Source: Nitriliruptoraceae bacterium | Lineage (GTDB): Bacteria > Actinomycetota > Nitriliruptoria > Nitriliruptorales > Nitriliruptoraceae | Direction of reading: 5' to 3' | DNA length: 32,924 nt | NCBI GenBank assembly: GCA_007118045.1 | Contig: SKTG01000146.1 | Span: forward strand, 1-32,924 | Part shown: positions 1 through 7,406 of the stretch, piece after piece | Layout of the letters: each line of letters starts with the position of its first letter | Numbering within the stretch: position 1 is the first letter of the stretch | Made by a program: the position numbers and the translations under genes | Notes under the pieces: generated by a model | Database searches by the model: none | The model's input: only the letters and a program-made list of their open reading frames with translations | Told to the model about the DNA's origin: nothing

Positions 1-180
1 GCGTCGCGAGCTCGCCGTTGAGGCTGAGGACCGGGACGCGGCCGACGCAGGTAGCGCGAGGTCACTCGTCAGGCGGACGGACCGGGACGCGGCCGACGCA
101 GGTAGCGCGAGGTCACTCGTCAGGCGGACGATCCGGAAGCGGTCGACGCCGGCGTCGCGAGCTCGTCGGTCAGGTGGTCG
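1..180. repeat. Tandem array of ~50-51 bp units at the iclR 3' end
   Basis: Positions 28-78 and 79-129 are identical 51-bp units. Positions 130-180, which encode the IclR C-terminus, are a diverged third unit, and 1-27 looks like the start of a fourth that runs off the window. A CTG/CTC-containing landmark recurs at 20, 70, 121 and 171. Read on the minus strand, the units encode related peptides: HLTDELATPASTASGS in the gene, RLTSDLALPASAASRS in the two identical copies, and SLNGELAT at the edge. The array therefore arose by repeated duplication of the gene end. A one-base difference in unit length puts the present stop codon inside the first duplicated unit. Confidence 0.85.
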
Positions 181-917
181 ACGACCTCACGCAGGGCCTC
201 GGCGACCTCGTCGACGTGGTCGAGCGGGAACCGGGTGGCGGGCGCGCTGAGGCTCAGCGACGCGGGCAACCCGCCCGCATCGAGGGGCACGGCGACGCAG
301 CGGCCGTCCGCCTCGTTCTCCCCGTTGTCCAGCGCGTAGCCCTGGGCGCGGGTGCGTTCGAGCTCCTCCGCGAAGGTGTCGAGGTCCGTGATGGTGTGCT
401 CGGTGCGTCGTGGCATGCCGTCGGCTTCGAGGAGGGACCGGATCTGCTCCCAGGGCAACGTGGACGCGATCGCCTTGCCGAGCGCCGTGCAGTGCAGCGG
501 ATCGCGGTCACCACGACGGGCGGAGAGCCGCATCGAACGGTTGCTCTCGATGATCTCCAGGTAGGAGACCCGGTTCCCATCGAGCATCCCGAAGTTGATC
601 GTCTCCTCGAAACGGTCTCGCAGCCGCACCATGTGCACGCGAGCCCGGTCGGCCATCACCGCCAGCTGCTGGGCCTGCAGCGGCAGGAAGGCCGGCCCGA
701 TCTGGTACGAGCCGGTGACCCCGTTGCGTTCCACGTAGCGTCGGTCCTCGAGCGTCGCCAGGTAGCGGAAGGCGGAGCTGCGCGGGAGCCCGACCACCTC
801 GGCGACCTGGCTCAACGAGAAACCCTCCCGTTCGGCCTGGATCAGATCGAGGATGTCGCACACGCGCTGCACGGCACGGATCGAGTACGACGCCGCCTCG
901 GGTGCTCGACCGGCCAT
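120..917 (-). CDS. IclR-family transcriptional regulator
   Basis: About 265 aa, the usual IclR length. The N-terminal winged helix-turn-helix lies at about residues 10-68 (SIRAVQRVCDILDLI, then LSQVAEVVGLPRSSAFRYL). The C-terminal effector domain contains CTALGKAIAS, and NGENEADGRCVAVPL matches the conserved ligand-pocket region. I chose the ATG at 917 because GAGGAGGGA precedes it and the HTH begins soon after; an upstream ATG at 1040 would add unconserved residues. It is the last gene after the aminotransferase and M81 genes, so it is probably co-transcribed with them. IclR proteins bind TGGAA-type palindromes, and two such sites lie at the two promoters of this cluster (3832 and 12121). 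I infer it is the local regulator. The effector is unknown. Its 3' end lies in a tandem repeat array. Confidence 0.93.
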   Translation of the reverse strand: MAGRAPEAASYSIRAVQRVCDILDLIQAEREGFSLSQVAEVVGLPRSSAFRYLATLEDRRYVERNGVTGSYQIGPAFLPLQAQQLAVMADRARVHMVRLRDRFEETINFGMLDGNRVSYLEIIESNRSMRLSARRGDRDPLHCTALGKAIASTLPWEQIRSLLEADGMPRRTEHTITDLDTFAEELERTRAQGYALDNGENEADGRCVAVPLDAGGLPASLSLSAPATRFPLDHVDEVAEALREVVDHLTDELATPASTASGSSA

Positions 918-960
918 GATGCGACTCCCTCCTCTCGACGGCATGCAGCCTAGATGGCCC

Positions 961-2493
961 TCAGCCGTCGATCGCCGGCGTGGACGGGCCGGCGCCGAGC
1001 CGGGCCCGACCTTCCACGTCCGGTTGCAGCGGCCAGACATCGGTCGCGTGTCGGTACGGCAGCCGGGCCAGGTCGCTGTCGGTGACCCCTCGGGTGCCGG
1101 CGTCGACGAACCCGGTGACGAGTTCGTCCCAGCCGGCGCGCACGGCAGCGGCGCCCTTGAGGGCGACCACGTCGAAATCCGTCGGCTCGAGGCCCACGTG
1201 CCGGAACATGGCCGGATCGTTCGGCTGCACGGGCTGGGACTGCAGGATCACGTCGACGTCGTCGATGCGGACCACCGCCGCCCGGCCCATGCTCACGCGG
1301 GCACCGTGGGCCATCGGCCCGGTGTTGACGAAGATCCCGTCACCGACCCACCGCACGACCGCATCGGCCTCGACCGGCCCGCCGCTGAGCGACCCGCTGC
1401 CACCCCCGAACGGCCCCGCCACCGTGGCACCGATGCCCACGTCAGCGGCGCGCGCCACCGCATCGGGATCGCACAGGGTCGTCGTTCCACGGAGCCCGGG
1501 TCGCGCGAGCAGCTCCTGGAGGAGCCAGGTGCCGTCGCCGGGTGAGCCGCCGTTGATGTTGTCGCCGGTGTCGACGAGCGCCACGGTGGCTCGCTGTTCG
1601 TCGGCGAGGTTCGCGGCCTCGGCCACGGCGTCGCCGGCGTCGCGGAGCTGCCGCGCGAACCGCTCCCGCTCCGACCACGCGAGGGCGCAGAGCTCGGTGA
1701 CCGCCGTCTCCGCGGCCAGCAGCCGATCCTCGGTGGTGGTCACGGAGAACGACGAACCCGCATGGGCGACGTCGGCGTAGGCGTAGCCGCCGTGCACCAC
1801 CACCTCGAGGAAGCCCTCCTCCGCCTCGAGCTCGGCGGCTCGTGCCAGCAGGTCGCGCAGCGGCGGCTCCTCGGTGCGCTGGGCGATGGGTGCGGCGAGC
1901 ACCTTCGCGGACGCGTGGACGATGTGCGGCTCGATGCCGTCGTCGAGCAGCCGCCCGAGGTGCTCGACCGCCCGGAGCCCGCACTCGTAGGTGTCGACGT
2001 GCGGGTTCGTGCGGTAGCCCACCAGCACGTCCAGCAGCTCCAGACGGCGAGGCGTCACGTTCGCGTGGAGGTCCATCACGGCCACGATCGGGGTGGCGTC
2101 GCCGACGACGTCGCGGACCGCGTGCAACAGCACGGTCTCCGGGTCCGGTTCGTCCTCGACGACCATGGCCCCGTGCAGCTCCAGCAGGAGGCCGTCGAGG
2201 CCGTCGACGTCCCGCAGCCCGACGCACAGGTGCTCGACGATCGCGTCGAAGGCCTCCCGGGTGACGACGCCTGCCGGGGTCGCGTACGCGCCGAAGACCG
2301 GGACCACGCGGTGGCCGGCGTCGGCGGCCGCGTCGAGGAACCCGCCGACGACGGTGCGGGTGCCCTCGAAGTTGGCGATCAGCTCGGAGCCGACCAGCCA
2401 CCCGTCACGGCGGACGAAGGCGGCGTGGTCGGTGCGCTGCGTCGCGAACGAGTTCGTCTCGTGGAAGCAGCCGGCGACGGCGACGGTCGCGAT
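961..2493 (-). CDS. M81-family metallopeptidase (MlrC-like), probable ATC start
   Basis: Full length is about 510 aa, normal for the M81 family named after microcystinase MlrC. The N-terminus begins IATVAVAGCFHETNSF, the family's typical first strand and HETN motif (residues 11-14). Further conserved segments are LLELHGAM (about 103-110), MDLHAN (140-145), NPHVDTYE (163-170) and DTGDNINGGSPGDGT (308-322). These carry the His/Asp residues expected for metal binding. No ATG, GTG or TTG lies in frame before the conserved N-terminus; the first such codon (GTG at 2307) would remove about 62 conserved residues. An ATC at 2493 sits 8 nt after a GGGGAGG ribosome site and 3 nt after the aminotransferase stop, so I take it as the start. 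Family members hydrolyse linear or cyclic peptide-like amides; the substrate here is unknown. Confidence 0.88.
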   Translation of the reverse strand: MATVAVAGCFHETNSFATQRTDHAAFVRRDGWLVGSELIANFEGTRTVVGGFLDAAADAGHRVVPVFGAYATPAGVVTREAFDAIVEHLCVGLRDVDGLDGLLLELHGAMVVEDEPDPETVLLHAVRDVVGDATPIVAVMDLHANVTPRRLELLDVLVGYRTNPHVDTYECGLRAVEHLGRLLDDGIEPHIVHASAKVLAAPIAQRTEEPPLRDLLARAAELEAEEGFLEVVVHGGYAYADVAHAGSSFSVTTTEDRLLAAETAVTELCALAWSERERFARQLRDAGDAVAEAANLADEQRATVALVDTGDNINGGSPGDGTWLLQELLARPGLRGTTTLCDPDAVARAADVGIGATVAGPFGGGSGSLSGGPVEADAVVRWVGDGIFVNTGPMAHGARVSMGRAAVVRIDDVDVILQSQPVQPNDPAMFRHVGLEPTDFDVVALKGAAAVRAGWDELVTGFVDAGTRGVTDSDLARLPYRHATDVWPLQPDVEGRARLGAGPSTPAIDG

Positions 2494-2496
2494 GGT

Positions 2497-3774
2497 TCAG
2501 ACCTCCCCGGCGCGCAACGTCGCCTCGAAACGCTCCAGGACCGCGTCGAGTTCGGCCTGCCCGTGCGCGGTCGAGACGTACCAGATCCCTCGCGAGGCCA
2601 CCCAGATCCCGTGAGCCACCAGCTGCTCGGAGAAGCGCTGGTAGCGCTCCAGGTCGAGCTGCTGCAGCTCGACGGAGTCGTGGACCGTCCGGTCCTCCCC
2701 GAAGGAAACGTGGAAGGCCATCCCGACGCCCTGGACCCGCAAGGGCACGTCGTGGTCGCGTGCCAGGCGCTCGATGCCCTCCATCACGGCGCGCCCGTGC
2801 TGTTCGACCCGTTCGTGTGGTCGCTCGGCGGTCAACTGCTCGAGCGAGGCCGCGATCGCGGCACACGCCATGACGGAGCTGTTGAAGGTGCCGGCGTGGG
2901 CGACACCGCTCGCGAACCGCTCCATCAGGTCGGCACGCCCGGCCAGCGCGGCCACCGGGAACCCGCCGGCCATGGCCTTGCCGTAGGTGGCCAGGTCCGG
3001 GACGACCCCGAAGCGCTCGGCAGCGCCGCCGAGCGCGAGCCGGAAACCGGTGATGACCTCGTCGAAGATCAGCACCACCCCGTGCGCGTCGCAGAGCTCG
3101 CGGACCCGTCGCAGGTAGCCGTCGCGCGGCGCGATCGCCCCGCTGTTGCACATGAACGGCTCCATGATGACCGCCGCGACCTCGTCGCCGTGTTGGCCGA
3201 GCAGCTCGGCCAGCGCGTCCGCGTCGTTCCAGCGCAGCACGAACGAGTCCTCGAGGTGGGAGGCGAGCTGCCCCTCGCTGGCGACGGTCCCCGAGCCGTC
3301 CTCGGTCGGCGCGAGCAGCACGTTGTCGAGCCAGCCGTGGTAGTGGCCGGCGAAGCGGACGAAGCGGTCCCTCCCGGTCGCGGCCCGAGCCAGCCGCAGC
3401 GCGGCCTGCACCATCTCCGTGCCCGACACGCCGAAGCGGACCATCTCCGGCCAGCCGAGCGCATCCAGGAAGCGGCTGCCCGCTTCCAGCTCGAGCTCGT
3501 GCTGACCGCCGTAGACCATCCCCTTGGAGCACGCCTCCGCGACGCGTTCGAGGACCGCGGCGGGCGCGTGGCCGAGGAAGTTCGGTCCCTGCCCGAGCAG
3601 GTGGTCGACGTAGTCGTTGCCGTCGACGTCCCAGAGCCACGCACCCTGGCCACGTTCGAAGAACACCCTCGGGGCGCTGAGGCGGATGTTGGAGTGCACC
3701 CCGCCCGGGGTGAGCTCCTCCGCGCGTCGCCGCAGCTCGGCCGATCGTGCGTCCACCATCGTCGACGTTGCCAT
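2497..3774 (-). CDS. Class III PLP aminotransferase, glutamate-1-semialdehyde aminomutase-like
   Basis: A 425-aa PLP enzyme of the class III (omega) aminotransferase fold. Visible motifs: DVDGNDYVDHLLGQGPNFLGH near residue 50, SGTEMVQAALRLAR (117-130), HYHGW (144-148), FDEVITGFR with the PLP-pyridine Asp at about 238, and TYGKAMAGG with the Schiff-base Lys at about 266. The sequence is closest to the HemL-like subgroup. Haem synthesis is unlikely because it sits with an M81 peptidase, a creatininase, an aldehyde dehydrogenase and a peptide importer. I infer that it transaminates an amine released from the imported compound, giving a semialdehyde for the dehydrogenase. GAGAGGGA precedes the ATG at 3774. 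Its stop is three bases from the M81 start and in the same frame. An IclR-type promoter-operator lies upstream. Confidence 0.9.
   Translation of the reverse strand: MATSTMVDARSAELRRRAEELTPGGVHSNIRLSAPRVFFERGQGAWLWDVDGNDYVDHLLGQGPNFLGHAPAAVLERVAEACSKGMVYGGQHELELEAGSRFLDALGWPEMVRFGVSGTEMVQAALRLARAATGRDRFVRFAGHYHGWLDNVLLAPTEDGSGTVASEGQLASHLEDSFVLRWNDADALAELLGQHGDEVAAVIMEPFMCNSGAIAPRDGYLRRVRELCDAHGVVLIFDEVITGFRLALGGAAERFGVVPDLATYGKAMAGGFPVAALAGRADLMERFASGVAHAGTFNSSVMACAAIAASLEQLTAERPHERVEQHGRAVMEGIERLARDHDVPLRVQGVGMAFHVSFGEDRTVHDSVELQQLDLERYQRFSEQLVAHGIWVASRGIWYVSTAHGQAELDAVLERFEATLRAGEV
2502..2508 (-). promoter_or_regulatory. Ribosome binding site for the M81 gene
   Basis: On the minus strand GGGGAGG is followed by 8 nt (including the upstream TGA) and then ATC at 2493-2491. 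The spacing is ideal for initiation at ATC, and no standard start codon lies within reach. This site is the main reason for the non-canonical start assignment. Confidence 0.65.
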
Positions 3775-3831
3775 GGTCCGTCCCTCTCCCGCTCCGTCCG
3801 GCGTTCCGGCCCTACCGGCGGTTCTGTCTGA

Positions 3832-3857
3832 TGGAACATCGGTTCTTGTCAGTGGAA
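3832..3857 (-). promoter_or_regulatory. IclR-type operator upstream of the aminotransferase
   Basis: TGGAAC (3832-3837), ATCG, then GTTCTT (3842-3847) form an imperfect palindrome. A further TGGAA half-site lies at 3853-3857, 21 bp (two helical turns) from the first. The core TGGAACATCGGTTC is identical to the one at 12121-12134. It overlaps the expected transcription start of the promoter at 3859-3887. Confidence 0.65.
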
Positions 3858-3858
3858 G

Positions 3859-3887
3859 ACCCTACGCCGGGTCCGAACTGCCCTCAA
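3859..3887 (-). promoter_or_regulatory. Predicted sigma-70 promoter for aminotransferase-M81-iclR
   Basis: On the minus strand TTGAGG (3887-3882) is followed by a 17-bp spacer and TAGGGT (3864-3859). The expected start near 3852 falls in the TGGAA half-sites of the operator, an arrangement suited to repression. The same layout occurs at 12143-12171. Confidence 0.5.
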
Positions 3888-3924
3888 CCCGTCGACGTGC
3901 CGTCCGGCGCCGCGCTCGGCGACG

Positions 3925-4011
3925 CGTCACCGTTCGGCCCTTCGTCGCTCGGTGCTTCCTCGTTCGTCACCGTTCGGCCCTTCGTCGGCTCGGTGCTTGC
4001 TCGTTCGTCAC
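3925..4011. repeat. Tandem 40/41-bp duplication at the creatininase 3' end
   Basis: Two units beginning GTGACGAACGAG on the minus strand occupy 3971-4011 (41 bp) and 3931-3970 (40 bp), and a third copy of the first six bases is at 3925-3930. They differ by one substitution and one indel. Because 41 is not a multiple of three, the frame changes in the second unit, and the TGA at 3969-3967 that ends the creatininase is formed by the unit junction. Confidence 0.85.
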
Positions 4012-4800
4012 CGCCCTGGTCGACACCTCGTCGTCCGACGTCTCGTCGCGGCCGTCGTCGAGCCCCGCGAACCGGCGCGCGAACGCGACCATCCGCGCCT
4101 CGGCCACGTCACGGATCGTCTCCCCCAGCGCCCGGTCGGCCAGCGTCGGGTCACCGAGCGCGCCGTCGGCGGTCCACTCGTCGGTGGCGGTCGACCGGTC
4201 CACAGTGGTGCGCGGCGGCATCGTCCCTTCGACCGTCTCGTACCGTTCGCCCCGGACGAGGCGATCGCCCAGCACGAGCTCGGGCACGAGCGCCATCGCC
4301 ACGGAGGTCTCGATCTCGCAGGCATGGCCGTACGAGGGCGAGCGGGCGTGCTCGGCGATGACGTCCGCCGCGATCTGGGCCCACATCACCGAGGCCAGCT
4401 CGACCCCCTGGTCGCGTGCGGCCGTGCGGCTGGCGATCCGCAGCGCATCGATGTTGCCGCCGTGTCCGTTGACGACGAGCACCCTGCGCGGTCCCCACGC
4501 GGCGAGGCTCTCGACCACATCGGCGACGACGGCGAGGAAGCTCGCCGGCCGCAGGGTGAGGGTCCCGGCGAAGGCGAGGTGGTGCTCGGAGAGGCCGATC
4601 CGCAGCGGCGGCAGTCCGATGGCGGCTGGCCCCAGGTCGGTGACGATGCGCGCCGCGAAGGCCTCCGCGACGGCGGCGTCGGTCGCCACCCGCAGGTGTG
4701 GGCCGTGCTGTTCGGTCGCGCCCACGGGCCAGACCGCGAGCTGCGCCTCTTCCGCGGCGACGCGGGCGTCCTGCCAGGTGAGCTCCTCGAGCCATGGCAT
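3967..4800 (-). CDS. Creatininase-family amidohydrolase
   Basis: A 277-aa protein of the creatininase / creatinine amidohydrolase superfamily, which hydrolyses cyclic or linear amides with a binuclear metal site. Motifs: PVGATEQHGPHL with likely ligands Glu30 and His32, Asp41, LVVNGHGGN with His113, and GHACEIETS with a Glu near 162-164. The family also includes MftE and formamide hydrolases, so the name does not prove creatinine as substrate. The gene follows the aldehyde dehydrogenase by 52 bp and probably shares its transcript. The C-terminal tail, about the last 15-20 residues (VTNEQAPSRRRAER), is encoded by a tandem duplication and is likely non-essential. I infer it opens or cleaves an amide in the imported compound. 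Confidence 0.9.
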   Translation of the reverse strand: MPWLEELTWQDARVAAEEAQLAVWPVGATEQHGPHLRVATDAAVAEAFAARIVTDLGPAAIGLPPLRIGLSEHHLAFAGTLTLRPASFLAVVADVVESLAAWGPRRVLVVNGHGGNIDALRIASRTAARDQGVELASVMWAQIAADVIAEHARSPSYGHACEIETSVAMALVPELVLGDRLVRGERYETVEGTMPPRTTVDRSTATDEWTADGALGDPTLADRALGETIRDVAEARMVAFARRFAGLDDGRDETSDDEVSTRAVTNEQAPSRRRAER

Positions 4801-4852
4801 CGGTCAGGTCTCCGTCGAAGGTGTGATGGTCGGCGGCGTGTCGGTCGGGGGG

Positions 4853-6334
4853 TCAGCCGCTCGGACGGGGGGTCACGATCGTGCGCAGCTGGGTCAACGC
4901 CTCGATCGTGTACCGACCGCCGAGGCGCCCGACCCCGCTGCGCCGACCGGACGCGCCGCCGAACGGCGTGTGCGGTTGCCAGACGGTGGCGGGATCACCG
5001 ACGTTGACGATGCCGGCCTCGATCCGTTCGGCCAGCCGCCGACCGCGCTGCGGATCGTCGGTCATCACACCGGAGATGAGCCCGAGATCGTGATCGTTGG
5101 CCAGCTCGACGGCCTGCTCGTCGTCGTCGCAGGCGGTGACGAACGCGACCGGTCCGAAGGTCTCCTCGCGGAAGGCGAGCATCTGCGGGGTCAGGCCGGT
5201 GACCACGGTCGGCTCGAAGTACAGCTCGGTCGGGAAGCCCTCGGCGCGGCGGCCACCCGTGACGATGCGCGCGCCGTGGTCCGTCGCGTCGGCGAGGTGG
5301 CGTTCGACCTTCTCGAGCGTCGGCCGGTTGTTGAGGGGGCCCATCGTGGTCTCGGGGTCGTCGGGGGCGCCGAGCCGGATCCGGTCGGTGACGGCGGCCA
5401 GCGCGTCCACGAGGTCGTCGTGGAGCTCGCGCCGGACGATGATCCGCTCCGTGGAACTGCAGATCTGGCCGGCGTTCGCGAAGCAGGCCGGGTGCAGCTG
5501 CTCGGCCGCGGCTTCGACGTCGACGTCCTCGAGCACGATCGTCGCGTTGTTGCCCCCGAGCTCGAGCAGCTGCGGTCGTCCGGCGGCGGCCCGGGCCACC
5601 GCATGGCCGGTCTGCGGCGATCCGGTGAACCCGACCGCGTCGATCCCGGGGTGGGAGGTGAGTGTCGCGCCGACGGAGCCGCCCGGACCGGGCACCACGT
5701 TGACGCTGGCTGGCGGGAAGCCCGCCTCGGCGATGCACCGTCGTAGGTGCTCGGCGGTGACGGGGGTCAGCTCCGAGGGCTTCCAGACGATCGCGTTGCC
5801 TGCGGCGAGTCCCGCGGCGAGGTACTCCGTGGGGATCGTCGCCGGGAAGTTCCACGGCGTGATCACGGCCAGCACACCGTGCGGGCGCCGGCTCACCCGG
5901 ATCTCGCGGTCGGGCACGTCGCTGGGCAGCAGCTCGTCGGTGAGGTGGCGTACCAGCTCGGCCGCGTCCCGCCACATCTCGACGGCGACGGCGACCTCCC
6001 CGCGCGCCTCGGTCAGGGGCTTGCCCTGCTCCGCGGAGAGGTCCGAGGCGATGGGTTCCGCCTCGGCTTCGAGCCGGTCCGCCACGGCGAACAGCAGCTT
6101 GCCGCGTTGACGGGGGCCCATGCCGGTCAGCGTGGCCACCTCGCCCTGCGCTGCCGCGATGGCCGCGTCCACGTCCCGTTCCTCAGCCACGGCGCACCGC
6201 GCGACCAGCTCCCCCGTCGCCGGTGAGCGGACCTCCATCGATGCCCGGTCGTCCTCGACCAGGGCGGTGCCGCCCACGGTCACCGGGACGTAGCTCGTCA
6301 CGTGGGCCTCCTCGCCCGTCACCTGTGCGGTCAT
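4853..6334 (-). CDS. NAD(P)-dependent aldehyde dehydrogenase
   Basis: A 493-aa aldehyde dehydrogenase of normal family length. The NAD(P) fold includes TPWNFP with the catalytic Asn (about 162), Lys185 in WKPSE and GFTGSP (235-240). The general-base Glu is in LELGGN (258) and the nucleophile in NAGQICSS (Cys292). The sequence resembles succinate-semialdehyde and related semialdehyde dehydrogenases. In this operon the likely substrate is the semialdehyde made by the class III aminotransferase; this is inferred from context. The ATG at 6334 lies in a 31-bp direct repeat that also contains the end of the upstream ABC ATPase gene, with GGAGCG just before it as a modest ribosome site. The previous stop is 70 bp away, with no independent promoter evident. 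Confidence 0.92.
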   Translation of the reverse strand: MTAQVTGEEAHVTSYVPVTVGGTALVEDDRASMEVRSPATGELVARCAVAEERDVDAAIAAAQGEVATLTGMGPRQRGKLLFAVADRLEAEAEPIASDLSAEQGKPLTEARGEVAVAVEMWRDAAELVRHLTDELLPSDVPDREIRVSRRPHGVLAVITPWNFPATIPTEYLAAGLAAGNAIVWKPSELTPVTAEHLRRCIAEAGFPPASVNVVPGPGGSVGATLTSHPGIDAVGFTGSPQTGHAVARAAAGRPQLLELGGNNATIVLEDVDVEAAAEQLHPACFANAGQICSSTERIIVRRELHDDLVDALAAVTDRIRLGAPDDPETTMGPLNNRPTLEKVERHLADATDHGARIVTGGRRAEGFPTELYFEPTVVTGLTPQMLAFREETFGPVAFVTACDDDEQAVELANDHDLGLISGVMTDDPQRGRRLAERIEAGIVNVGDPATVWQPHTPFGGASGRRSGVGRLGGRYTIEALTQLRTIVTPRPSG

Positions 6335-6435
6335 GTCGCGCTCCGATCGACCTCGTCCGTGGTCCGTGCGGCCGGCTGGGCCCGTCGGTGCGTGGTGCCC
6401 TCCCTCATGTCGCGCTCCGATCGACCTCGTTCGTG
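6331..6435. repeat. 31-bp direct repeat, 74 bp apart, at the ATPase/ALDH junction
   Basis: Positions 6331-6361 and 6405-6435 match at 30 of 31 bases. In the right copy the minus-strand ACATGA gives the stop of the ATPase gene; in the left copy the same bases give the ATG of the dehydrogenase. Fusing the copies would restore an ATGA stop-start overlap like those elsewhere in this operon, so the spacer probably arose by duplication or insertion. Confidence 0.85.
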
Positions 6436-7406
6436 TCGGCGCCGTCGAGCGGTTCGAGCGCGAGGTGGCACGCCGCGTGCTGTTCCGGCCGCCAATCCTC
6501 CAGGAGCGGCACCTCGTCCCGGCACCGGTCCACGGCGATCGGACAGCGCGGATGGAAGGCGCATCCGGAAGGTGGATCCTTCGGGTCCGGCGGGTCGCCC
6601 CGGGCGCGCATGCGGTCCCTGCCGCGGCGCGTCGGATCCGGCACGGAGTCCATGAGCACCCGGGTGTAGGGGTGCAGGGGGTCGGCGTACACGTCCAGGG
6701 CGGGACCGGTCTCCACGACCTTGCCGAGGTACATCACCGCGATCCGCTGGCTGACGTGGGTGACGACCCCGATGTCGTGCGACACGAACAGCAGGGCCAG
6801 GCCGAGCCGTTCCTGGAGCTCGCGGAGGAGGTTGAGGATCTGCGCCTGGACGGAGACGTCCAACGCGGAGACGGCCTCGTCGGCGATCAGCAACGACGGC
6901 TCGAGCGCCAGGGCGCGGGCGATCCCGACCCGCTGGCGCTGGCCGCCGCTGAGCTGCCTCGGCCGTCGATCGGCGACGGCGGCCGGCAGCCCGACGTCGG
7001 CGATCAGTGCGTCGACGCGTCGCTGGAGCTCGTCCCCCTTCGCGAGGCCGTGGATGATCAGCGGTTCCGCGATGATCCGGCGGATCGACATGTGTGGTGG
7101 CAGCGTGGTGTAGGGATCCTGGAACACCATCTGGACCCGCCGCTGCAACCAGCGTGGTTCCACCTCGTCGATCGAGCGACCCTCGAAACGGATCGAACCC
7201 CCGTCCGGGGTCTCGAGCCCGAGCAGCGTGCGCGCCAAGGTCGACTTGCCGCAGCCGCTCTCACCGACGAGACCGAGGGCCTCACCGCGTTCCAGGCGCA
7301 GCGTGACCCCGTCCACGGCTCGCACGACCGAACGCTGACCCCACCAGCCGCGGCCGCGGAGCCGGTAGTGCTTGTGCAGGTCATCGACCTCGAGGAGCGC
7401 GCTCAT
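6405..7406 (-). CDS. Oligopeptide/dipeptide ABC transporter ATPase (OppF/DppF type)
   Basis: A 333-aa nucleotide-binding subunit. Walker A GESGCGKST is at 48-56, the Q-loop Gln at about 96, the signature LSGGQRQR at 152-159, Walker B LLIADE at 172-177 and the switch His at about 210. The C-terminal extension has the Cys-containing CAFHPRCP segment typical of Opp/Dpp ATPases. The start ATG overlaps the stop of the permease-ATPase fusion as ATGA, indicating translational coupling. It pairs with the ATPase half of that fusion to give the two NBDs needed for import of peptides or peptide-like amides. The last residues, NEVDRSAT, lie in a direct repeat. Confidence 0.94.
   Translation of the reverse strand: MSALLEVDDLHKHYRLRGRGWWGQRSVVRAVDGVTLRLERGEALGLVGESGCGKSTLARTLLGLETPDGGSIRFEGRSIDEVEPRWLQRRVQMVFQDPYTTLPPHMSIRRIIAEPLIIHGLAKGDELQRRVDALIADVGLPAAVADRRPRQLSGGQRQRVGIARALALEPSLLIADEAVSALDVSVQAQILNLLRELQERLGLALLFVSHDIGVVTHVSQRIAVMYLGKVVETGPALDVYADPLHPYTRVLMDSVPDPTRRGRDRMRARGDPPDPKDPPSGCAFHPRCPIAVDRCRDEVPLLEDWRPEQHAACHLALEPLDGADTNEVDRSAT

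Noticed and set aside
1..180. Possible CRISPR array
   Set aside because: The units are contiguous tandem copies without unique spacers and derive from the coding end of iclR.
1762..5746. Two long plus-strand open frames over the M81, aminotransferase and dehydrogenase region
   Set aside because: The minus strand has unmistakable enzyme motifs; the plus frames are composition artefacts.
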